Shown piece after piece: positions 26,147-34,894 of a DNA stretch of 64,000 nucleotides (position 1 is the stretch's first letter; every line of letters starts with the position of its first letter). Position numbers and translations under genes: made by a program. Location: contig JADKJU010000001.1 of the NCBI GenBank assembly GCA_016720855.1, forward strand, positions 1-64,000. The letters are read 5' to 3'. Source of the DNA: Betaproteobacteria bacterium (lineage in GTDB: Bacteria > Pseudomonadota > Gammaproteobacteria > Burkholderiales > Usitatibacteraceae). The notes below the pieces were generated by a model that did not search any database, had not been told where the DNA came from, and worked only from the letters and a program-made list of their open reading frames with translations.

Positions 26147-28537
26147 ATGAGCGCAGTCCTCGAACCCAAGGTGCCGCAGGCTTCGGCCGGCGCGGCGGAC
26201 GTTGCCGTCAAGCTGGCCTTCTCCAAGAAGATCCAGGCGGTCACGAACCGGATCCACTCCACGAACAACGTCGACGAGATCATTCTCGAGGTCTCGCGCG
26301 ACATCTGCCAGCTGTTCGAGGCGGACCGGATGACGATCTACACGATGAGCGAGGACCTCCAGTCCATCGTGTCGAAAGTGAAGACCGGACTCAATTCCTT
26401 CAAGGACATCAAGCTGCCGATCTCGGAATCGTCGCTCGCCGGCTTCTGCGCGCTGCACAAGCGCCACATGAACATCAAGGACGTGTATGACGACGCGGAG
26501 CTCAGGCAGTTCTCGCCCAACCTGGCGTTCCTGAAGGCCGTGGACCAGCGCACGGGATACCGCTCCAAGCAAATGCTCATCGCGCCCATCCTCGGCGGCG
26601 ACTCGGGCACGGAACTCATGGGGGTGCTGCAGCTCATCAACAGCCTGTCGGGGCAGCCGTTCAGCTCGCTGCACGACGAAGGCGTGATGGAACTCGCCAA
26701 GACGCTCGCCATCGCGTTCCGCGTCCGCCAGCAGATGCCGGGGCAGATCGCCTCCAAGTTCGAGTACCTCGTCATCGACAGCATCATCCAGGCCGGCGAG
26801 CTCGATCTCGCCACCAAGGCCGCGCGGCGCAAGAACAAGAACGTCGAGGACATCCTCATCGACGAGTTCCAGGTGAAGTCGGCCGCGATCGGTGCCGCGC
26901 TTTCAAAGTTCTTCAGTGTCGAGTACGAGGCGCACAAGGCCGACCGCATCAAGCCTCTCGACCTGCTGAAGAACCTGAAGCGCGAGTACTGCGAGGCCAA
27001 CCAGTGGATCCCGCTGGAGGACTCGAAGGCGGGAATCATCGTCGTGGCCACGGACCCCGAGCGCGTGCGCAACTCGCGCATGGTCGAGAACGTGTTCCCG
27101 CGGGCGAAGATCGTCTTCAAGGTCACCACGCAGCGCGATTTCGCGCAGCTCCTCACCCACTACTTCGGCGGCGCCGCCGACAGCGGCATGAGCAGCGAAT
27201 CGATCGGCGACCTGCTCTCCAACCTCGACGACGAGGAGGATCCCGGCTCGATCGGCGCGGACGACGTTTCCGCGGCCGCCGACAACGAGCTGGTGAAGCT
27301 CGTGAACAAGATCATCGTGGACGCCTACAACCAGGGGGCGTCCGACATCCACATCGAGCCCCTGCCCGGCAAGGGCAAGACCGGCGTCCGGTTCCGGAAG
27401 GACGGCTCGCTCAATAACTACATCGAGGTCCCGGCTTCCTACCGTCAGGCGCTGGTCACCCGCCTGAAGATCATGTGCGACCTCGACATCTCGGAGAAGA
27501 GGAAGCCGCAGGACGGAAAGATAAAGTTCAAGAAATTTGGACCCCTCGACATCGAGCTTCGCGTCGCGACCATTCCCACGGCCGGGGGCGTCGAGGACAT
27601 CGTGATGCGCATCCTCGCAGCCGGCGAGCCGATCCCGCTGGAAAAGCTCGGCGTGCTGCCGGCGAACATGGATCGCCTGAAGGCCTGCGTCTCGAAGCCC
27701 TATGGCCTGTTCTTCGTCTGCGGCCCGACGGGTTCCGGCAAGACCACGACGCTGCACTCCGTGCTCGGCTTCCTCAATACCGTCGACACGAAGATCTGGA
27801 CCGCCGAAGACCCGGTTGAAATTACGCAGAAGGGGCTGCGCCAGTGCCAGGTGAACCCCAAGGCGGGTTTCACCTTCGCCACGGCCATGAAGGCGTTCCT
27901 GCGCGCGGACCCGGACATCATCATGGTGGGTGAGATGCGTGACAAGGACACCACCGCGATCGGCATCGAGGCTTCCCTCACGGGCCACCTGGTGTTCGCG
28001 ACCCTGCACACGAACTCCGCTCCGGAATCGATCATCCGCCTGCTCGACATGGGCATGGATCCCTTCAACTTCGCCGACGCGCTCCTGGGCATCCTCGCCC
28101 AGCGCCTTGCCAAGCGCTTGTGCAAGTGCAAGGAGGCATACACGCCCGGCCAGGACGAGATCAAGCATTTCATCACCGAGTACTGCGAGGAGCTGCGCAA
28201 CACCGAGGAGTTCAAGAACGACCCCAATGCGGGCTACAAGAAGGTCTTCGACCGTTTCCAGAAGGACTACGGCTTCGGCAAGCCCGACTTTGTGCTGTCC
28301 AAGCCCAAGGGGTGCGACATCTGCGGCGGCTCCGGCTACAAGGGCCGGGTCGGCCTGCACGAACTCATGGTCGGCAGCGACCCGGTGAAGAAGATGATCC
28401 AGGAACACGCCCGCGTGGCCCAGCTCTTCGCGCAGGCGCTCTCCGACGGCATGCTCACCCTCAAGATGGACGGGATGGAAAAGGTGCTACAGGGCATCAC
28501 GGACATGAAGCAGGTGAGGGCGGTCTGCATCAAATGA
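26147..28537 (+). CDS. GAF-domain GspE/PilB-family secretion ATPase
   Basis: The 796-residue protein fuses an amino-terminal GAF domain (about residues 25-190: LFEADRMTIYTMSEDL, KLPISESSLAGFCALHKRHMNIKDVYDD, GVLQLINS) to a degenerate MshEN/GspE N-domain (about 205-330). A full type II/IV secretion ATPase follows. Walker A is GPTGSGKTTT near 527; the Asp box and Walker B appear as WTAEDPVEI and PDIIMVGEMRD; the His box is VFATLHTNSA. A four-cysteine zinc element (LCKCKEAY ... CDICGGSGYKGR) is kept. It would power pilus or pseudopilus assembly, gated by whatever the GAF domain binds. No inner-membrane platform or secretin gene is adjacent. The stop overlaps the HD-GYP start as ATGA. Confidence 0.92.
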   Translation: MSAVLEPKVPQASAGAADVAVKLAFSKKIQAVTNRIHSTNNVDEIILEVSRDICQLFEADRMTIYTMSEDLQSIVSKVKTGLNSFKDIKLPISESSLAGFCALHKRHMNIKDVYDDAELRQFSPNLAFLKAVDQRTGYRSKQMLIAPILGGDSGTELMGVLQLINSLSGQPFSSLHDEGVMELAKTLAIAFRVRQQMPGQIASKFEYLVIDSIIQAGELDLATKAARRKNKNVEDILIDEFQVKSAAIGAALSKFFSVEYEAHKADRIKPLDLLKNLKREYCEANQWIPLEDSKAGIIVVATDPERVRNSRMVENVFPRAKIVFKVTTQRDFAQLLTHYFGGAADSGMSSESIGDLLSNLDDEEDPGSIGADDVSAAADNELVKLVNKIIVDAYNQGASDIHIEPLPGKGKTGVRFRKDGSLNNYIEVPASYRQALVTRLKIMCDLDISEKRKPQDGKIKFKKFGPLDIELRVATIPTAGGVEDIVMRILAAGEPIPLEKLGVLPANMDRLKACVSKPYGLFFVCGPTGSGKTTTLHSVLGFLNTVDTKIWTAEDPVEITQKGLRQCQVNPKAGFTFATAMKAFLRADPDIIMVGEMRDKDTTAIGIEASLTGHLVFATLHTNSAPESIIRLLDMGMDPFNFADALLGILAQRLAKRLCKCKEAYTPGQDEIKHFITEYCEELRNTEEFKNDPNAGYKKVFDRFQKDYGFGKPDFVLSKPKGCDICGGSGYKGRVGLHELMVGSDPVKKMIQEHARVAQLFAQALSDGMLTLKMDGMEKVLQGITDMKQVRAVCIK

Positions 28538-30219
28538 CGCCGCAGGCGGGGCAGGCGAGGCTCGATGTTCCGGCCCCCACGCTGGAGGACCTGAAGCATT
28601 CCCTCGAGACGCATTTCCTCACCAAGCTCGAGTACCTCAACGCGATCGGGATTGCGCTCTCCCAGGAGCGCGACATCAACCGGCTGCTGGAGACCATCCT
28701 GGTCGCGGCCAAGAACCTCACGCGCGCGGACGGCGGCACCCTCTACCGGCTGGTCGACGACAAGCTGCAGTTCGAGATCCTGAGGAACGACAGCCTTTCC
28801 ATCTCGATGGGCGGCACCTCCGGCAATGCCGTCCCGTTCTACCCCATCCCCCTGCACGACAAGGATGGAAACCCGAACCGGACGATGATCGCCGCCTACG
28901 CGGCCCTGAACGACCGTACGGTGAACATCGCCGACGCCTATACGGCCGAGGGTTTCGACTTTTCCGGCACGCGCAACTTCGACAAGCGCACCGGCTACCG
29001 CTCGACCTCCTTCCTCACGGTGCCGATGAAGAACCACGAGGGCGAGATCATCGGGGTGCTCCAGCTGCTCAATGCCATCGACGCCGAGACGGGAAAGGTC
29101 ACGGTGTTCAGCGACGAGGACCGGCGGCTGGCGGAGTCGCTCGCCTCCCAGGCCGCGATCGCGCTGACCAACCGCCTCCTCATCCAGCAGCTCGAGGTGC
29201 TGTTCGAATCCCTCATCGAGCTCATCAACACCGCGATCGACGACAAGAGCCCCTATACGGGCGGGCACTGCAAGCGCGTGCCCACGCTCACCATGATGCT
29301 TGCGGAAGCCGCGAACACGGCGTCCCAGGGACCGCTCGCCTCGTTCCGCATGACTGACAAGGACCGCTACGAGCTGAAGATCGCCGGGTTGCTGCACGAC
29401 TGCGGCAAGATCACGACGCCGGTGCACGTCGTGGACAAGGCCACGAAGCTGCAGACCATCTACGACCGCATCGACCTCCTCGACACGCGCTTCGAGGCGC
29501 TCAAGCGGGAAGCCGAGGTCGCGATGCTGCGGGCCACGCTCGCCGCGCGGGGTGCGCTCGACGCCTCCTCGGAGCAGCGCGCGCGCGAGGACTTCGAGGT
29601 GAAGATCCGGCAATACGACGACGACCGGGAGTTCCTGCGGCGCACCAACGTCGGCGGCGAGCGCATGAGCGCCGAGGACCAGGCGCGCGTCTCGCGCATC
29701 GCGCAATACACCTGGACAGGGCCGCGCGGCGTGCCGGAGCGTTTCCTTTCCCGGGACGAGGAGGCGAACCTGAACATTCCCTACGGAACGCTCAACGCGC
29801 AGGAGCGCGAGATCATCAACCACCATATCGTGGCCACGATCAAGATGCTGGAGGCCCTGCCGTGGCCCCGCCACCTCATGAACGTCCCGGAGTACGCCGG
29901 CGGGCACCACGAGCGCATGGACGGGAAGGGTTACCCGAAAGGGCTCACGCGGCCGCAGATGAGCGTGCAGGCCCGCATCATGGGCATTGCCGACATCTTC
30001 GAGGCCCTCACCGCCAAGGACCGCCCCTACAAGCCCGGCAAGACGCTCTCCGAATCGCTCTCGATCCTGGGCAAGTTCAAGGAAAACGGCCACATCGACC
30101 CGGACCTCTTCGACATCTTCCTGAAGGAGCGGGTCTATCTTCGCTACGCGCAGGAGTTTCTCGATCCCGAGCAGATCGACGAAGTCGATCCCGCCAGGAT
30201 CCCGGGCAACCCCGGCTAG
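28534..30219 (+). CDS. GAF-HD-GYP domain protein, putative c-di-GMP phosphodiesterase
   Basis: The 561-residue protein carries a GAF domain (about 35-210: RADGGTLYRLVDD, FDKRTGYRSTSFLTVPMKN, GVLQLLNA) closely similar in layout to that of the preceding ATPase. An HD-GYP domain follows: GGHCKRVPTLTMML, LLHDCGKIT (His288-Asp289), NHHIVATIKMLE and HHERMDGKGYPKGL near 458. Metal ligands and the GYP loop are intact, so c-di-GMP hydrolysis is expected. The HD and HHE motifs are about 170 residues apart, far more than usual, because of a charged helical insertion (about 300-410). Translation is coupled to the ATPase gene by ATGA overlap. Confidence 0.92.
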   Translation: MTPQAGQARLDVPAPTLEDLKHSLETHFLTKLEYLNAIGIALSQERDINRLLETILVAAKNLTRADGGTLYRLVDDKLQFEILRNDSLSISMGGTSGNAVPFYPIPLHDKDGNPNRTMIAAYAALNDRTVNIADAYTAEGFDFSGTRNFDKRTGYRSTSFLTVPMKNHEGEIIGVLQLLNAIDAETGKVTVFSDEDRRLAESLASQAAIALTNRLLIQQLEVLFESLIELINTAIDDKSPYTGGHCKRVPTLTMMLAEAANTASQGPLASFRMTDKDRYELKIAGLLHDCGKITTPVHVVDKATKLQTIYDRIDLLDTRFEALKREAEVAMLRATLAARGALDASSEQRAREDFEVKIRQYDDDREFLRRTNVGGERMSAEDQARVSRIAQYTWTGPRGVPERFLSRDEEANLNIPYGTLNAQEREIINHHIVATIKMLEALPWPRHLMNVPEYAGGHHERMDGKGYPKGLTRPQMSVQARIMGIADIFEALTAKDRPYKPGKTLSESLSILGKFKENGHIDPDLFDIFLKERVYLRYAQEFLDPEQIDEVDPARIPGNPG

Positions 30220-30275
30220 CGGCACGAATCTTGCCTCTTCCGGGGGCGTTCCACCACCTACCTGTCCCACATCCC

Positions 30276-33200
30276 ATGACGAAACGCATTCCCGTCGGCG
30301 TCTTCTTCGCGCTGTTCACCATTTCCGGATTCGCCGGCCTCATCTACGAATCGATCTGGAGCCACTACCTCAAGCTCTTCCTCGGGCACGCCGCCTACGC
30401 GCAGACGCTCGTGCTCGCGATATTCATGGGCGGGATGGCGCTCGGCTCCTGGCTGGTCAGCCGCTATACCGGGCGGATCAGGAACCTCCTGCTGGGCTAT
30501 GCCATCGCCGAGCTATTCATCGGCATCCTCGCGATTGCCTTCCACCGCGTCTTCGTCTCGGTCACCGGATGGGCGTTCGATTCGGTGCTTCCGGCGCTCG
30601 GCGGAACCGGGGCGGTAGACCTCTTCAAATGGACGCTCGCCTCGGCGCTCATCCTGCCGGCCTCGGTACTGCTGGGCACGACGTTCCCGCTCATGAGCGC
30701 GGGCATCATGCGCGTCTATCCGCAGGAGGGCGGGCGGGCGCTCTCGATGCTCTACTTCACCAACAGCTTCGGCGCGGCGGTCGGGGTGCTCGCGAGCGGC
30801 TTCTACCTGATCGAGAAAGTGGGCCTGCCCGGGGCGATGCTCACCGCGGGGCTCCTCAACGTGACGCTCGCCTTTGCCGTCTGGCTCATCACGAAGCGGA
30901 TCGAGGTCGCCGGGGAATCCGTCGCCGCGCCGGCGAGCGGTGGCGGGGAAGGCGGCAAGCGCATTTTCCGGCTGATGATCGTGCTCGCTTTCGCGACGGG
31001 CGGTGCCTCGTTCGCCTACGAGATCGCGTGGATCCGCATGCTGAGCCTGGGGCTGGGAGCCTCCTCGCACGCCTTCGAGGTGATGCTGTCCGCCTTCATC
31101 CTCGGGATGTCGATGGGAGGGCTCGTTCTGCGGCTCATCCCGAATGCCTTTCGCGACGACCTGAAGTGGCTGGCGGGGATCCTCGTGGCCAAGGGCGTCT
31201 TCGCGGTCGGGGCGCTGGGCGTCTATGGCGCAGTGATGGATTTCGTGGCCTGGACGATGCGCGCGGTTGCGCCAACCGCCGAGGGCTACGTGATGATGAA
31301 CGTGTCCGGCCTCGTCGCCTCGATGATGGTGATGTTCCCCGCCGCCTTCTGCGCCGGGATGACGCTTCCGCTCGCCACGAACGCGCTTCTCGTTCGTCGG
31401 CACGGCGAAGCGTCCATTGGCCGGATCTACGGCGCCAACACGGCGGGGTGCATCGTGGGTGCGGCCTTCGCGACCCATGTGGGCATGGAAGCATTCGGCG
31501 TGAAGGGTCTGACCGGCCTGGGTGCGATCGCGGACCTCGCGATGGCGGCGGCCGTTTTCGCCATCGGAATGCGCATCAACATCCGCACGGCGTTCGCGGC
31601 TGCTGCCGCCGTTGCCGCCGCGGCCGTGGCGATGTACGCCGCAAGCGACCTGGACGAACTCAAGATGGCCTCCGGCGTGTTCCGCTACGGCACGTTCCTG
31701 TCGCCTGAGAACGCTCGCGTCGTGTTCTACCGCGATGGCAAGACCGCGACCATTTCCGTGATCGACATCCGCAACTCGCGAAGCATCCGCACCAACGGCA
31801 AGCCCGACGCTTCCATTGAATTCCACAACCGCACGCGCCCTTCGAGCGACGAGCCGACGATGGTCCTGGCCGGGACCCTCCCGTTCGCCTTCAAGCCCGA
31901 TGCGAAGCGCGTGGCGAACATCGGATTCGGTTCCGGGCTCACGACGCACGCCGTGCTCGGCAGCCCCGCGGTCGCGGTCGTCGACTCCATCGAGATCGAG
32001 CGCATGATGATCGAGGGCGCGCGCCTCTACGACCCCTTCAATCGCCGCGCCTACCACGACCCGCGAAACCGGTTCCAGATCGACGACGCGAAGACCTTCT
32101 TCGCATCGCACGGAACGAAGTACGACGTGATCATCTCGGAGCCGTCCAACCCGTGGGTGAGCGGTGTGTCGTCGCTCTTTTCCGAGGAGTTCTATGCGCA
32201 CGTCGGCCGGCACCTCGTGGACGACGGCCTGCTTGTCCAGTGGGTGCAGATCTACGAGATCAATTTCGACCTCATGGCGTCCATCGTGAAGGCGCTCGGA
32301 AACCACTTCGGAGACTACGAGCTGTTCACCTCCGGCACGGGGGATATCCTGATCGTGGCCACGAAGGCGCGCAAGCTCCCGGCGATGGTCGATGCGCCGT
32401 TCCGCTTCCCGGACATGTCGCGCGACCTGGCGAGCCTCGGTTATCGCTCCCTTGCGGACTTCGAGATGTCGCGCGTCGGTTCACGGCGTGCCCTCGAGCC
32501 GCTGTTCCGCTCGGGCATCTACCCGGCGAACTCCGACTACTTCCCGATGATCGACACCCGCGCCGCAAAGGCCCGTTTCATGCATCAGAGCGCGACCGAG
32601 CTGGGAGCGCTGTCGCAGGGTTACGTTGCCTTCGCGGCGTTGTTTTCGCGCGACGCGCGGTACGACCCCCGCACCCTCGACCCCTCGTGGAAGGTGGTCA
32701 ACCGGACGGCGATGAGCGCCCTCACGGCGAAGCTGTCCTGGCAAGCCTTCCTCTCGCCCGCCGATGCGGGCGTCGTCGGAATCGAGCCGCGTTACGCGAT
32801 GCAGTTGAAGTTGATGCGTGACGGGTTGGCCGACTGCTCGGCGCAGCCTGAAATGTGGGTGGACATGGCCGAGGACCTTTACCGGACCACGATTCCCTAT
32901 CTCGACGCGCCCGCGCACAAGGAGCTCTACGCGCGCATCTCCGGTTCGCGGTGCTACCACCAGTTGCCGGCCATCGATCGCGACCGCGTCGATCTCCAGA
33001 ACGCGATGGCGATGCGCGACTCGGGGCACGCTGTGGCCCTGGCCGAGAAGCTCCTGGGATCGGGACGCGAGTGGACGAAGGCGGACCGGGCGCAGCTCCT
33101 GTTCATCGCGGCGTCAGGGCGGCTGGCCGCGGGCGACATCGCCGGCGCGAAAGCGCTGTGGGTCCGGCATGGTGACGCCGTCGAACCGCGGCAACTCGAT

Positions 33201-33293
33201 CACCTTGCCATCCGGTTGCTGCTCTCCTGGATGGATCCGGAATATCTCGGTCGACCGGCGACGGCGGGCGACGACAAGGCCTCCAAAAACTGA
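30276..33293 (+). CDS. Membrane protein fused to a spermidine-synthase-like domain
   Basis: The 1005-residue protein has three parts. Residues 1 to about 470 hold multiple transmembrane helices (FFALFTISGFAGLIYESIWSHYLKLFLG at the start is typical of the fused MFS/spermidine synthase group). About 480-720 is a spermidine-synthase-like Rossmann domain: VANIGFGSGLTTHAVL, DSIEIERMMIEGARLY, VIISEPSNPWVSGVSSLFSEEFY. The final 280 residues are a soluble helical region without a known name. Aminopropyl transfer is uncertain; many members of this fused group have no demonstrated substrate. It begins 56 bases after the HD-GYP gene and may belong to the same transcript. Confidence 0.82.
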   Translation: MTKRIPVGVFFALFTISGFAGLIYESIWSHYLKLFLGHAAYAQTLVLAIFMGGMALGSWLVSRYTGRIRNLLLGYAIAELFIGILAIAFHRVFVSVTGWAFDSVLPALGGTGAVDLFKWTLASALILPASVLLGTTFPLMSAGIMRVYPQEGGRALSMLYFTNSFGAAVGVLASGFYLIEKVGLPGAMLTAGLLNVTLAFAVWLITKRIEVAGESVAAPASGGGEGGKRIFRLMIVLAFATGGASFAYEIAWIRMLSLGLGASSHAFEVMLSAFILGMSMGGLVLRLIPNAFRDDLKWLAGILVAKGVFAVGALGVYGAVMDFVAWTMRAVAPTAEGYVMMNVSGLVASMMVMFPAAFCAGMTLPLATNALLVRRHGEASIGRIYGANTAGCIVGAAFATHVGMEAFGVKGLTGLGAIADLAMAAAVFAIGMRINIRTAFAAAAAVAAAAVAMYAASDLDELKMASGVFRYGTFLSPENARVVFYRDGKTATISVIDIRNSRSIRTNGKPDASIEFHNRTRPSSDEPTMVLAGTLPFAFKPDAKRVANIGFGSGLTTHAVLGSPAVAVVDSIEIERMMIEGARLYDPFNRRAYHDPRNRFQIDDAKTFFASHGTKYDVIISEPSNPWVSGVSSLFSEEFYAHVGRHLVDDGLLVQWVQIYEINFDLMASIVKALGNHFGDYELFTSGTGDILIVATKARKLPAMVDAPFRFPDMSRDLASLGYRSLADFEMSRVGSRRALEPLFRSGIYPANSDYFPMIDTRAAKARFMHQSATELGALSQGYVAFAALFSRDARYDPRTLDPSWKVVNRTAMSALTAKLSWQAFLSPADAGVVGIEPRYAMQLKLMRDGLADCSAQPEMWVDMAEDLYRTTIPYLDAPAHKELYARISGSRCYHQLPAIDRDRVDLQNAMAMRDSGHAVALAEKLLGSGREWTKADRAQLLFIAASGRLAAGDIAGAKALWVRHGDAVEPRQLDHLAIRLLLSWMDPEYLGRPATAGDDKASKN

Positions 33294-33462
33294 CGATCCT
33301 GGGCACATTGTGCCCCGCGGGTTTCGGTCTTGCCTGCGCCCCCCGCCCATCGTGCCGCGAGAAGCGGGGGGGCAGATGCAAGATCAACAGCCCCAGTTAC
33401 CGGATATCAATGAAAACAACAGGTTACCATGTTACAGCTGACGCAAATCCGTAGGCGGATCG

Positions 33463-33478
33463 TGGCATACGGATTGCT
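33463..33478 (+). promoter_or_regulatory. Sigma54 promoter of pilA
   Basis: TGGCATACGGATTGCT fits the -24/-12 consensus TGGCAY-R-N4-TTGCW exactly. It lies 68 bases before the pilin ATG. Pilin genes are classically RpoN/PilR-controlled, so this is a strong call. No PilSR genes are in the window. Confidence 0.88.
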
Positions 33479-33546
33479 CACATAACTTCGCACACCCAGG
33501 TGTGGTTCCAACGGCCCAACCTTCCAATTCAATCCGGAGTCTCCTC

Positions 33547-34002
33547 ATGAAGAAAATCCAGCAAGGTTTCACGCTTATCGAACTGATGATCGTCGTTGCG
33601 ATTATCGGCATCCTCGCGGCGGTCGCCATTCCCGCCTACCAGGATTACCTGAAGCGTTCGAAGATCACTGAAGTCGCGGCCACCGCCGGCGCATGCAAGA
33701 CTTCCGTGGGCGAGTTCATCGCCTCCAAGAACCTCCTCCCGGCGAACGTCCTGGAAGCCGGCTGCTCGCAGACCAAGACCACCTACGTGAACGGCGTGAC
33801 GGTTGTCGGCGCGAAGATCGGTGTCGAGATCAAAGCAGTGGACTCGACGGTCGATGGCAAGAACCTGTTCCTCCAGGCTGAAAAGTCCCCCGGCGTGCTG
33901 AACGACGGCACGACGTCGGTCACTGGCTGGTATTGCAGCACGGATTCCGCCAACACCGAGTGGAAGTTCTTCCCGGCCAACTGCCGCCAGGCCTCGCTGT
34001 AA
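33547..34002 (+). CDS. pilA: Type IV major pilin
   Basis: The 151-residue prepilin has a six-residue leader ending in glycine (MKKIQQG) followed by FTLIELMIVVAIIGILAAVAIPAYQ, with the essential Glu5 of the mature protein. PilD would cleave after the glycine and methylate Phe1. The globular part has cysteines in GACKTS, EAGCSQT, WYCSTD and the final PANCRQASL; the last two likely form the D-region disulfide. GGAG precedes the ATG. A sigma54 promoter lies upstream and a strong terminator downstream, so it is its own transcript. TfpX/Z follows. Confidence 0.96.
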   Translation: MKKIQQGFTLIELMIVVAIIGILAAVAIPAYQDYLKRSKITEVAATAGACKTSVGEFIASKNLLPANVLEAGCSQTKTTYVNGVTVVGAKIGVEIKAVDSTVDGKNLFLQAEKSPGVLNDGTTSVTGWYCSTDSANTEWKFFPANCRQASL

Positions 34003-34027
34003 TCGCCTGAGCAGTACCTGCAGTACG

Positions 34028-34060
34028 GAAGGGCGGGGTTTCCCCGCCCTTCTTCTTTTT
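34028..34060 (+). terminator. Rho-independent terminator of pilA
   Basis: An 11-bp perfect stem GAAGGGCGGGG / CCCCGCCCTTC with a 3-base loop is followed by TTCTTTTT. It starts 26 bases after the pilin stop. Confidence 0.9.
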
Positions 34061-34131
34061 GGCGAGGCGCTTTGTTCCCTGCGCCTCGATGCGGGATAAT
34101 TGCGGTCCCTTCCGCGCCGCACGCGAAATCC

Positions 34132-34881
34132 ATGAATCGCTGGAAAGCATTCGCCATCCACCTGGGCATCAGCGCGACGATCGGAACGATCGTGGTCGCC
34201 ACGATGCTCCTCGTCTGGTACCCCGGCCCTTTCTTCACGGCGATGGGCGGGAACGAACTCGTCATGATCCTGCTGGGCGTGGACGTGGTGCTGGGCCCGC
34301 TCATCACGCTGGTGGTGTTCAATCCGCGCAAGGGGCTGCGGCTGCTGCGCATGGACCTCGCCTTCATCGGCGTCATCCAGACTGCGGCGCTGGCCTACGG
34401 CGGGTATGTCATCGCCGAGGTGCGGCCCGTGTACATGGTGTTCACGATCGATCGCTTCGATCTCGTGGCGGCCACCGACCTCAAGGAAGCGGAACTTGCC
34501 CGCGTGGCCGACCCGGAGTTCAAGGGCGTTCCGTGGGGCAGGCCGCGAACAGTCGCAGTCAATAGCCCCAGGGACCCGAAGGAGCAGATGCGCATCATCC
34601 AGTCGGCGCTCGCCGGCGCGGACCTGCAGACCTTTCCGCAGTACTACGCGAAGTACGAGACGCTCGCGGCTCGTGCGCTGAAAGTCTCGAAACCGGTGAC
34701 TGTGCTGCGCAAGCGCCATCCCGATGAATCGGCGCTCATCGACCGGACGCTGGCGGAACTCGGGCGCAGGGAAGAGGAATTGCGCTTCCTGCCCCTCAAG
34801 GCGAGAAGCCGGGACTACTGCGTGCTGCTCGATGCGAAGACCGGCGCGGTCGCGGGCTTCCTCGAGATCGTGCCCTGGTAG
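34132..34881 (+). CDS. TfpX/TfpZ-family type IV pilin accessory protein
   Basis: The 249-residue inner-membrane protein starts MNRWKAFAIHLGISATIGTIVV and has three or four transmembrane segments in the first 105 residues (YPGPFFTAMGGNELVMILLGVDVVLGPLITLVVF is a family-typical stretch). A soluble domain of about 140 residues follows, ending GAVAGFLEIVPW. TfpX/TfpZ proteins are encoded next to a particular pilin and aid its assembly or stability; their presence suggests this pilin belongs to a group with a dedicated accessory. It is placed beyond the pilin terminator, so expression may be through readthrough or a weak promoter. Confidence 0.88.
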   Translation: MNRWKAFAIHLGISATIGTIVVATMLLVWYPGPFFTAMGGNELVMILLGVDVVLGPLITLVVFNPRKGLRLLRMDLAFIGVIQTAALAYGGYVIAEVRPVYMVFTIDRFDLVAATDLKEAELARVADPEFKGVPWGRPRTVAVNSPRDPKEQMRIIQSALAGADLQTFPQYYAKYETLAARALKVSKPVTVLRKRHPDESALIDRTLAELGRREEELRFLPLKARSRDYCVLLDAKTGAVAGFLEIVPW

Positions 34882-34894
34882 GACGGTACCGCCC

